Shown one piece after another: positions 1-5,349 of a stretch of DNA of 12,147 nucleotides. The notes below the pieces were generated by a model. That model searched no databases, was not told the DNA's origin, and saw nothing but the letters and a program-made list of their open reading frames with translations. The number at the start of each line of letters is the position of its first letter. Position 1 is the first letter of the stretch. Origin of the DNA: Betaproteobacteria bacterium. Lineage in GTDB: Bacteria > Pseudomonadota > Gammaproteobacteria > Burkholderiales > Usitatibacteraceae. Made by a program: the position numbers and the translations under genes. The stretch lies in assembly GCA_025362705.1 (NCBI GenBank), contig JANYFH010000024.1, positions 1 through 12,147 of the forward strand. The letters run 5' to 3'.

Positions 1-997
1 GGCTGTTGATTACATCGAGCGCGGAGTAGTAAACGCGGATTTTTTCTTTCTTCGCGTCGTCGATTTTCTCAGGCGCCGGTCGGGCACCCTCGCGGCGTTT
101 CACATCAGGTAGCGTGAGGCCGGGCCGCGCGCCGGTGGCCAGCAGCCATTGGTCGGCATCGGCAAAGTATGCCGCGAGCGTGGTCTTGGGCGGCATCTTG
201 TACTTGGCGCAGTAGGCATCGATGTATTGCTGCACTGTCTGGCCGGGAAAATCCGGCTCGAATTTTTCGAACAATCGCACATACGCGCGCGCGCCGATGA
301 AGCGTTGCAGATTGGCAAGCTTGGTTTCGAGATTTTTCACGTACCAGGGCTGCTCACCGGCGGCAATACTGTCTGCATCATCGAAAAAAGGCAGTGGCAG
401 GCGAGGCGCACGCGCGACAAGTTTGGCGAATGTTTTTTCGTCCGCGCGGAATGCCTTTGCCGCTTTGCCAAGACGAATGATTCTGACCTGCATCGTATCG
501 CCTTGTTTGATCAGCGGCAGAATCTCCAGGCCACGCACCACCTGGCCGAAGGTCGTATAAGCATAGTTGAGGCGGGGCGCAGGCGCGAGGATGAAGCAGA
601 ACTGCGAGCCATTGGTGTCAGACCCGCTATTGGCAATCAACAGCACGCCGGGCTTGTCGAAGCGCAATCCGGGAACAATTTCGTCGGGATACGAATACCC
701 TGCGTCGCCGCTGCCGGTACCGGTCGGGTCACCGCCCTGCACCACAAAGCCCGGGACCACACGATGAAACTTGAGACCATCGTAAAACGGTTTGCGCGGT
801 GCCGGCCCCAGCGTGCCTTCGGCGAGGCCGACGAATGATGCGGCAGTCATCGGCGCTTTTTGAAAATATATTTCCGCCACCACCACGCCGCGTTCGGTTG
901 TGATTTCGGCGTAGAGGCCGTCGGGCAAGGGCTGGCTGGCGGCGGTGGTGATTGAAAGGGCGAGTAGTAAAGGTGCTAAGCAACGGAACGGATTCAT
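1..997 (-). CDS. Secreted cyclophilin-type peptidyl-prolyl cis-trans isomerase, C-terminus beyond window edge
   Basis: The ATG lies at 997-995 and 332 codons are open to the left edge, so the C-terminus is missing. Residues 1-21 look like a Sec signal peptide (hydrophobic LAPLLLALSITTAA, small residues before QPLPDG), so a periplasmic protein is inferred. Residues about 28-178 are a cyclophilin domain: FHRVVPGFVVQGGDPTGTG at 77-95 and NGSQF at 129-133. Aligned from memory with human cyclophilin A, the catalytic Arg (R79), F84 and Q87 are kept, but the F113 position is Cys134 and the W121 position is Arg142. About 150 further residues follow, mostly charged and helical-looking, which ordinary single-domain cyclophilins of about 165-190 residues lack; this tail is unassigned. 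The family catalyses proline isomerisation during protein folding. The ribosome binding site before the ATG is weak. The gene is last in the minus-strand series, 132 bp after the toxin gene, and is probably transcribed on its own. Confidence 0.9.
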   Translation of the reverse strand, partial: MNPFRCLAPLLLALSITTAASQPLPDGLYAEITTERGVVVAEIYFQKAPMTAASFVGLAEGTLGPAPRKPFYDGLKFHRVVPGFVVQGGDPTGTGSGDAGYSYPDEIVPGLRFDKPGVLLIANSGSDTNGSQFCFILAPAPRLNYAYTTFGQVVRGLEILPLIKQGDTMQVRIIRLGKAAKAFRADEKTFAKLVARAPRLPLPFFDDADSIAAGEQPWYVKNLETKLANLQRFIGARAYVRLFEKFEPDFPGQTVQQYIDAYCAKYKMPPKTTLAAYFADADQWLLATGARPGLTLPDVKRREGARPAPEKIDDAKKEKIRVYYSALDVINS

Positions 998-1076
998 CGG
1001 GATGGGCTTTGGTTAGGGGAATAAATAAAACGGGACAACGTGCATCGCACTACTTTAAGCGAATAGTTGAGCCGTC

Positions 1077-1088
1077 GACCATTTGGTC
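1077..1088. promoter_or_regulatory. Inverted repeat GACCA-TT-TGGTC, possible operator
   Basis: A perfect 5-bp inverted repeat with a 2-bp centre lies about 80-90 bp upstream of the isomerase start. It equals the core of the TTGACCAnnTGGTCAA operator that I recall for the uracil-responsive TetR-family repressor RutR, but the outer TT/AA bases do not match. No regulator gene is present in the window. A chance palindrome is quite possible. Confidence 0.25.
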
Positions 1089-1129
1089 TCTTGCAAGCCG
1101 AACACGAAATGTATTTTGTTCCCGTCAAT

Positions 1130-1504
1130 CTAGACGAGCGCGATGATGTCGTTCAACCCCTCACACGCGTCACGAAGCTGTTGCGCCGTGAGGGCTTTCC
1201 ATGGATGCGGCGCTGCACGACGATGTCGCCAGTCAAACGACTTTGGCTGATGACAAAGAACGAAGCTCCGTTGATCGTTTCCGCGCGAAACATCCAACGC
1301 GAAAGGGTTTCCTGCGTTCGATACGCTGGAAGTCATTGGCAACCCAATGAGGATGCTGGTGCGTGCATTAAATGCCTTGGGCGAAAGAACGAGCATCGGA
1401 TGCATGTCGCGCATCTCGCGTCCCAATTGTGGATTGCAATCTATCCAGATGATCTCGCCGCGATCTGGCACCCACGTACGTGGAGGCCTGCGAGGCGCAG
1501 TCAA
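1130..1504 (-). CDS. mazF: MazF/PemK-family toxin (probable mRNA interferase)
   Basis: This 124-residue protein has the MazF/PemK fold signature: RGEIIWIDCNPQLGREM at 15-31, PMLVLSPKAFN at 36-46, GLPMTSS at 54-60, and a C-terminal helix ending LNDIIALV. The family cleaves mRNA at short sites and is neutralised by its cognate antitoxin in the cytoplasm. The start is a TTG at 1504 whose last two bases are shared with the antitoxin TGA (TTGA overlap). GAGG lies 4 bases upstream, so translational coupling supports this start; a GTG at codon 12 is the alternative. The length is typical. The place of the catalytic Arg in E. coli MazF (HRPA) is filled by His35 (MHPM), while Thr58 of the PMT motif is kept. 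I recall MHPMLVLSP-type members as a common subfamily, so this need not mean loss of activity. The family call is firm; the RNA target is unknown. Confidence 0.88.
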   Translation of the reverse strand: MTAPRRPPRTWVPDRGEIIWIDCNPQLGREMRDMHPMLVLSPKAFNARTSILIGLPMTSSVSNAGNPFALDVSRGNDQRSFVLCHQPKSFDWRHRRAAPHPWKALTAQQLRDACEGLNDIIALV

Positions 1505-1749
1505 ATCGCCTCGGCGCCGACGCGGCCCAACACCGCGAATTCTCCGCCATGCTTCTTCGGATCAAACGCTGCCAGTTTTTCGGTGAGCGTCAATTTACGG
1601 GGTGCCGCTGGCTCGATGATGACGCGAGAGCCCTCGACCGACACACTCACGAGCGTATCCGCTTGCAAGCCCGCTGCGCGCGCTACATTTGATGTCAAAC
1701 GAACACCGAGGCCATTGCCCCACTGCTTAATCTTGACAGCGGCTTCCAT
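1501..1749 (-). CDS. mazE: MazE/AbrB-like antitoxin
   Basis: This 82-residue protein has an N-terminal SpoVT/AbrB-type DNA-binding domain, IKQWGNGLGVRL at 7-18 followed by an arginine/alanine helix and VIIEP, as in MazE and ChpS. Its C-terminal tail contains FDPKKHGGEF (62-71), the segment that in this family binds the toxin. The frame is open further upstream, but the ATG at 1749 is chosen because GGGAG precedes it by 8 bases and the protein then starts as MazE proteins do. The stop overlaps the toxin start (TTGA). The antitoxin would bind and inactivate the toxin and, alone or in complex, repress its own promoter. That promoter is clearly visible just upstream with duplicated operator-like motifs. 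Confidence 0.9.
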   Translation of the reverse strand: MEAAVKIKQWGNGLGVRLTSNVARAAGLQADTLVSVSVEGSRVIIEPAAPRKLTLTEKLAAFDPKKHGGEFAVLGRVGAEAI

Positions 1750-1767
1750 GTAACTGACTCCCAATGA

Positions 1768-1823
1768 ATGTATAAACCAGTCTAACAGGCTTTGTTTTTG
1801 GCTGTCAATACGTATGTATAAAC
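1768..1823 (-). promoter_or_regulatory. Toxin-antitoxin promoter with duplicated operator-like motif
   Basis: Read on the minus strand, a perfect -35 TTGACA (1808-1803) is followed after 18 bp by TAGACT (1784-1779), a 4/6 match to the -10 consensus. The promoter is flanked by two identical direct copies of GTTTATACAT, at 1823-1814 just upstream of the -35 and at 1777-1768 just after the -10. The outer copy overlaps the palindrome ATACGTAT (1808-1815). Such placement fits autoregulation by the AbrB-type antitoxin complex. The start codon of the antitoxin lies about 20 bp downstream. Promoter elements and repeats are seen directly; operator function is inferred. Confidence 0.6.
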
Positions 1824-1893
1824 GGCAATGAAATGGCGGCGGCGATGTTTGTATTAAAAACAATTCACGTAGACCCCTTTTGGCTTCAGTCCA

Positions 1894-2433
1894 TCATTTT
1901 GTCGAATGCGCCCACACACCAACGCGTTGCTTCCTGGCTTCAGTTTCCAGGGCAGCGAGTCTTTTTTTATAGACAGTCGATTTCTCACCATTCGGCAGCG
2001 GAACCACCTGCCCCACAATGCGGGCCAGCCCACTGCTTACCAAAATTTCGACCAAGCTCTTTCCATCCACCTCGACGAGCCCGTAATACCGAACCTCTTT
2101 ACCGCGCCCGCCACCGCTGGTCCATTTCGTCCACACATCGAAAGAACCTTTCATCGTGTCGCGTGCAAGCGCCGTCACCTGTACGCCAGCCTTCATGGTT
2201 TCTTCAAGAGAAACGCCAAAGTGCTCGCTCTGCTGTCGTGTACGTTCCGCTTCGCGCAGGGTTGTCTCGGGCGCGTCAACAAAATAGAGCCGAAGGACAA
2301 AATCTTTTTCGCCACACTTGACGCGAAAGCTATCGCCGTCATTGTTCTTGTCTATATGCCGAAGTGGAAAACAATGCCCACAACGCTGCCAACTATGACG
2401 CCGCCGAAGCGCCAGATATGAATTGACAAACAA
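1894..2433 (-). CDS. Thermonuclease (staphylococcal nuclease-like, SNase) family protein, N-terminus uncertain
   Basis: This 179-residue frame contains the SNase/TNase OB-fold: NDGDSFRV at 31-38, LRLYFVDAPET at 47-57, RYYGLVEVDG at 115-124, LVEILVSSGLARI at 127-139, and the end GVWAH. Residues matching the S. aureus nuclease active site by remembered alignment are D32, R48, D53, E56 and R115, so a Ca-dependent phosphodiesterase activity is plausible. The only start in frame is TTG at 2433, with GGAGAG about 12 bases upstream, a poor context. No signal peptide is coded in this frame, although relatives are usually exported. The adjacent frame over the same 5' end encodes a hydrophobic stretch (IVGSVVGIVFHFGI) before a stop, so a frameshift at the 5' end is possible. 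The gene stands alone, 145 bp before the antitoxin gene. Confidence 0.75.
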   Translation of the reverse strand: MFVNSYLALRRRHSWQRCGHCFPLRHIDKNNDGDSFRVKCGEKDFVLRLYFVDAPETTLREAERTRQQSEHFGVSLEETMKAGVQVTALARDTMKGSFDVWTKWTSGGGRGKEVRYYGLVEVDGKSLVEILVSSGLARIVGQVVPLPNGEKSTVYKKRLAALETEARKQRVGVWAHSTK

Positions 2434-2503
2434 GCACTGGTGCGGCTCTCCGGCTATTTATTGCCTGAACACCTCGCCGATATTAGTGTTTGACCATGTG
2501 GCG

Positions 2504-2532
2504 CGTCACGGATGTGGATGAATGTTATCCAC
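2504..2532 (-). repeat. 29-bp direct repeat, distal copy (cupin gene 3' end)
   Basis: This stretch equals 4611-4639 at 28 of 29 positions and has the same orientation. The other copy is the last codons of the cupin gene plus its stop. The two copies bracket the dockerin-protein gene and the repeat region, about 2.1 kb. Similarity stops 2 bases after the stop codon of the cupin gene. Confidence 0.85.
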
Positions 2533-2550
2533 TCAGTGGACAGATTCGGG
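2506..2550 (-). pseudogene. Remnant of the 3' end of a second cupin gene copy
   Basis: Translated on the minus strand, these codons read PESVH-stop-VDNIHPHP-stop, against PEAVYWVDNIHPHP-stop at the end of the intact cupin gene: 11 of 14 residues are identical, and a TGG codon is replaced by TGA. Nothing upstream of the Pro codon resembles the cupin gene. It lies 26 bp beyond the stop of the dockerin-protein gene. It is either the tail of a decayed paralogue or the footprint of an insertion or recombination at the cupin gene end. Confidence 0.65.
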
Positions 2551-2575
2551 CGCGATGCCCATCAGCTTCATGCCG

Positions 2576-4159
2576 CTATAGCAACGTCAACCCGGATGTC
2601 GTCTTGACTTTCGAAACGTCGAGAACATTGAGGCTTCCGGAAACATCCAGATCAAACTTGAAATTGCTGCCGTCTGTTGTCTTTCCGGATCGCGCTTTCA
2701 TCGCGCTGATATCGCTGGCGTTGACCGATCGCGACCCGTTCACATCACCAACCAAAAAGCCGAGGCTAAGTGGTGATGGATTGAATGAGCCGTTCACGTT
2801 GCCAAGCGTGAGCGTTACGCGTTGGTTGTCGGGCACGTTCGTCAGGTCGACGAAAACTTCGTTTCCCGAACCGGCTGCCGTAGCTGAACCAACCGGCGAA
2901 ACAACCACACTTGCTGCCGGGCCGACCGGGCCATTGAATTGAAACACGATGGTGTGGCCACTTCCAATGGCTCGCGGTTCGACGGAGATCTGGCCGCTCA
3001 CTGGCTGCGTGGTGATGCCAAGATCGTACGTCCCCGCGCTACCGTGGACTTTGCGTGATTGCACGCTCGCAAGGGCAAAGGGAGTCGATGCGGATGGCGT
3101 CACGCTGACACTCGCCGAGGCAGCACCAGTGCCCGCCGAATTGCTTGCTGTTACTGAGCAGGTGTAGCTCACGCCATTGGTGAGACCCTTGACAATGATC
3201 GGCGAGGAAAATCCGGATGCGGATATCAACGGCCCACTACCAGCGAGCTGTTGCATCGCGACGGTCCAAAGCTGCGCACCTTGTGCGGTTGATGGCGTCC
3301 AATCTATCGTGTAGGTGCCCGCACCGGAGACAACCTTGTACGCCGACCCGCTCTGCACATGATTCGATGCAAGCGAGGATGTGCGATCCAGCAAAGTCCA
3401 GCCTTGGCTCACCATAAGACTTAAATTGCCGGCATTGTCATCGCCCCACCAGAACGCCGCCAAAATTGCGGGGCCAGTCGTGGTGACGCTCGCACTGGTA
3501 TTGGGCGAGGTTCGGTCTTCAACCCACTGACTATCGACAATCGTGTCGACGTTTCTGAATTCCGCGGCAATAACCGTTACTTCGTCTGAAGTGTTTGGCT
3601 TCGTCGTGCTGACGACATGACCGGCACCACCGGCAGCGGACGTCTTGGCATAAAGCGCAGTGCCTGACGACGAATACAGAGTGTAGATATGAGGCGTGCC
3701 AATCTGGCTGTAATTGCCATTGCCTTTGTTGTCGGTAACGGTTGCAGTCGTGAAATCCGCAAAGCCGCCGCGCCCAACACTCGCGAGGATGATGTTGCCT
3801 CCCACTGATGTGAATGGCGCTGTCTGCACCGACGCGGAAGTTGTGCCAAGAAAATCCAGACCAATACCATGACCACCAATAGCCGGACCGCTTACCGCCC
3901 CGGCCTGACAAGTCGCTGCGTAGCCGAGAATCGGCGCGCCACCATTCGCAGACGGTGGCGCAAAATTAAGCACGGCCAGCGCATTGCCCGGCAGCGCAGC
4001 ACCACTCACAGGTGCTGAAGGAGGTGTTGAAGCAGCCACGCCAAACGATGTGGCCACGACGAGTGGCGCAAATAACACACACAGTCGAAACACTGCAGTG
4101 CGGCCCGCCGTGCGTGAAGTCCAAGTCAGGTGTCGCATATAAGTACTACCGCAAATCAT
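2576..4159 (-). CDS. Secreted multidomain protein with FnIII and C-terminal dockerin-like repeats
   Basis: This 527-residue protein starts at the ATG at 4159, preceded by GAGG at 9 bases. Residues 20-45 look like a signal peptide (AVFRLCVLFAPLVVATSFGVAA), so export is inferred. Residues 47-90 resemble the first half of a fibronectin type III domain (PSANGGAPILGYAATC), and 310-355 resemble the second half (SPIIVKGLTNGVSYTCSVTASNSAGTG). Between them, residues about 95-307 form a Gly/Ser/Thr-rich, strand-rich domain of unknown family. Residues 358-468 form another beta-rich domain (VEPRAIGSGHTIVFQFNGPV, then VPDNQRVTLTL). The C-terminus has two dockerin type I-like calcium loops, 472-483 (DVNGSRSVNASD) and 503-514 (DLDVSGSLNVLD). 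No sorting signal or transmembrane anchor follows. No cohesin or carbohydrate enzyme is nearby, so a role in adhesion or surface display is only a guess. The gene stands alone, bracketed by the cupin-tail direct repeat. Confidence 0.85.
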   Translation of the reverse strand: MICGSTYMRHLTWTSRTAGRTAVFRLCVLFAPLVVATSFGVAASTPPSAPVSGAALPGNALAVLNFAPPSANGGAPILGYAATCQAGAVSGPAIGGHGIGLDFLGTTSASVQTAPFTSVGGNIILASVGRGGFADFTTATVTDNKGNGNYSQIGTPHIYTLYSSSGTALYAKTSAAGGAGHVVSTTKPNTSDEVTVIAAEFRNVDTIVDSQWVEDRTSPNTSASVTTTGPAILAAFWWGDDNAGNLSLMVSQGWTLLDRTSSLASNHVQSGSAYKVVSGAGTYTIDWTPSTAQGAQLWTVAMQQLAGSGPLISASGFSSPIIVKGLTNGVSYTCSVTASNSAGTGAASASVSVTPSASTPFALASVQSRKVHGSAGTYDLGITTQPVSGQISVEPRAIGSGHTIVFQFNGPVGPAASVVVSPVGSATAAGSGNEVFVDLTNVPDNQRVTLTLGNVNGSFNPSPLSLGFLVGDVNGSRSVNASDISAMKARSGKTTDGSNFKFDLDVSGSLNVLDVSKVKTTSGLTLL

Positions 4160-4322
4160 GTCCAGCTACCTCAGAAAAATCCGCCGTCAGTTCCACAGGC
4201 CAGAGCGAATCCAATCGAGCCACAATCAATAAAGTGATTGGAGTCACACACCACATAAGTGTTGTTACGCATTTCCAGCAAGGATGTGGACACGGCGCAA
4301 GGTAACACAGCGGTACAGCGGG

Positions 4323-4379
4323 GAACTTCTACTAACCCCGTCGGCGGGAATGACGGGAAATTGAGGCCAACAGAAGTTC
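4323..4379. repeat. Short REP/MITE-like repeat, copy 1
   Basis: The unit is bounded by a perfect 8-bp inverted repeat, GAACTTCT at 4323-4330 and AGAAGTTC at 4372-4379. Inside is CCCGTC (4337-4342) pairing with GACGGG (4352-4357). The right part, GGGAATGACGG-AAATT then AGG-CAA-AGAAGT, matches the right end of copy 2, and the left part matches its left end. This copy appears to lack about 10 bases of the left hairpin arm. Confidence 0.65.
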
Positions 4380-4463
4380 TCAGCGGAAGAATCCAGTACT
4401 GGCGCGGTGTTCCAGGAATTTACGCCCTGCAATCCTGGCCGATACCAGTGTTTCGCTTATGGA

Positions 4464-4599
4464 AACTTCAATTAACCCGTCATTCCCGCGAAGGCGTCAA
4501 AGCATGCTTTGACGCCAAGTTTTCATAAGGTCGTGATATCTCAACGAAATTGGATTCCCGCCTTCGCGGGAATGACGGAAATTTTAGGTCAATAGAAGT
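4464..4599. repeat. REP/MITE-like element, copy 2, with inverted ends
   Basis: The left end (4464-4495) and right end (4560-4599) are inverted copies of each other. The core CCGTCATTCCCGCGAAGGC at 4477-4495 is perfectly inverted at 4560-4578, and each side extends to ACTTC-type termini. The right end also forms a perfect REP hairpin by itself, ATTCCCGC (4554-4561), loop CTTC, GCGGGAAT (4566-4573). The arrangement is that of a paired REP (BIME/REPIN) or a small non-autonomous element. No transposase or RAYT gene is in the window. Confidence 0.7.
4493..4516. repeat. Perfect 24-bp palindrome inside REP/MITE-like element
   Basis: The 12 bases GGCGTCAAAGCA are followed directly by their reverse complement, giving a loop-less palindrome. 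Outside it, CTTATGGAAACTT at 4456-4468 is inverted at 4517-4529 with one mismatch, so a larger cruciform with a bulge is possible. There is no T-tract long enough for a clear intrinsic terminator. Confidence 0.75.
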
Positions 4600-4610
4600 A
4601 CCCTTATTTC

Positions 4611-4639
4611 CGTCACGGATGCGGATGAATGTTATCCAC
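4611..4639 (-). repeat. 29-bp direct repeat, proximal copy (inside cupin gene 3' end)
   Basis: This is the last eight codons and stop of the cupin gene plus 2 downstream bases, matched at 2504-2532 with a single base difference. Together the two copies flank the dockerin-protein gene. Confidence 0.85.
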
Positions 4640-5086
4640 CCAATAGACCGCCTCCGGGTTTTCCGCTACCGGGATATCGAGATTGACGACCACCGGGTCT
4701 TGCCCGCTGCGCAGCAGCACACACTCTAGCGCTTCGTTTTCGTTGGCGTTGATTTCCTGGTGCGGCACATACGGCGGCACGTAAATGAAATCACCCGGTC
4801 CGGCTTCGGCGACGAATTCCAGCCGCTCACCCCAGCGCATGCGCGCACGACCCTTCACCACATAGATCACACTCTCCACCGGGCCGTGATGATGCGCACC
4901 GGTCTTGGCGTTCGGATGGATTGTCACCGTGCCGGCCCAGATTTTTTCGGCACCGACGCGCGCAAAGTTGATCGCCGCCGCACGCGACATTCCCGGTGTT
5001 TGCGCGGTATTGCTATCGAGCGAATCCGCAGGGATCACACGCACACCGTGCTGGCGCCACCGGATAGGATTGTCTTCGCTGTTCAC
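4613..5086 (-). CDS. Small single-domain cupin protein of unknown function
   Basis: This 157-residue protein has both cupin motifs. Motif 1 is GAHHHGPVESVIYVVKG (residues about 62-78) with the metal-ligand pattern H-x-H...E; motif 2 is GDFIYVPPYVPHQEIN with its His. A single metal-binding beta-barrel in the cytoplasm is expected. The region before motif 1 (TPGMSRAAAINFARVGAEKIWAGTVTIHPNAKTG) is of a type I recall from uncharacterised cupins in Burkholderia-like and alphaproteobacterial genomes. No enzymatic role can be named. The start is GTG at 5086 with GGAG 10 bases upstream; no better start is visible. The gene is divergent from the GT-C gene. Its 3' end is duplicated at 2504-2532. Confidence 0.87.
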   Translation of the reverse strand: MNSEDNPIRWRQHGVRVIPADSLDSNTAQTPGMSRAAAINFARVGAEKIWAGTVTIHPNAKTGAHHHGPVESVIYVVKGRARMRWGERLEFVAEAGPGDFIYVPPYVPHQEINANENEALECVLLRSGQDPVVVNLDIPVAENPEAVYWVDNIHPHP

Positions 5087-5173
5087 CGTTTTTTCACTCC
5101 GATTTTTATTTTGAAGAATTCAAAGTATCTGGCACTTGCGTGGATTTTCCACCATATTCTGCCAGTGATTAGA

Positions 5174-5185
5174 CTAAACGTTTAG
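5174..5185. promoter_or_regulatory. Perfect 12-bp palindrome CTAAACGTTTAG in divergent intergenic region
   Basis: The palindrome lies 88 bp upstream of the cupin start and 165 bp upstream of the GT-C gene. Its form suits a dimeric repressor site of TetR or LacI type. On the plus strand a TAAAAT -10-like box follows at 5208-5213, which would put the palindrome next to the -35 position, but no -35 consensus is seen. No regulator gene lies nearby. Confidence 0.35.
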
Positions 5186-5349
5186 GCGGAGAGCGTATTG
5201 ATGCGTTTAAAATAAATACCGGCAACTCTTGCGAATTGGCGATACCTGAAAAACGTTGCGGGATGCCAGCTTCCCAAACCCAAGCGCAAAAGTTCACAAG
5301 AATTTTGTCATCGTGGTCAGCCGTCAAGAATCGTCGAAAGTAAAGTGAA

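Larger units (their letters stand above)
4160..4612. other. 453-bp stretch without genes, carrying REP/MITE-like repeats
   Basis: No convincing coding region is seen on either strand. The part next to the dockerin-protein gene (4160-4320) presumably holds its promoter. It contains AATCA-6 bp-TGATT as an inverted repeat, but no clear -35/-10 pair could be chosen. The remainder is dominated by the palindromic repeats listed separately, with a 10-bp palindrome CCAGTACTGG at 4393-4402. Confidence 0.7.

Noticed and set aside
149..838. 229-codon open frame on the plus strand opposite the isomerase gene
   Set aside because: The minus strand encodes a full cyclophilin with signal peptide and family motifs; this is its antisense shadow.
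1750..1863. N-terminal extension of the antitoxin by 38 codons
   Set aside because: It would run through the promoter and operator-like motifs; the ATG at 1749 has a good ribosome binding site and matches the family start.
2528..2540. TCCACT-C-AGTGGA palindrome as a terminator for the dockerin-protein gene
   Set aside because: A single-base centre cannot form a normal hairpin loop and no T-tract follows; it overlaps the cupin-tail remnant.
4323..4599. CRISPR array
   Set aside because: There are only two related units, they differ in length and internal structure, and no regular spacers or cas genes are present; the hairpin pattern is that of REP/MITE-like repeats.
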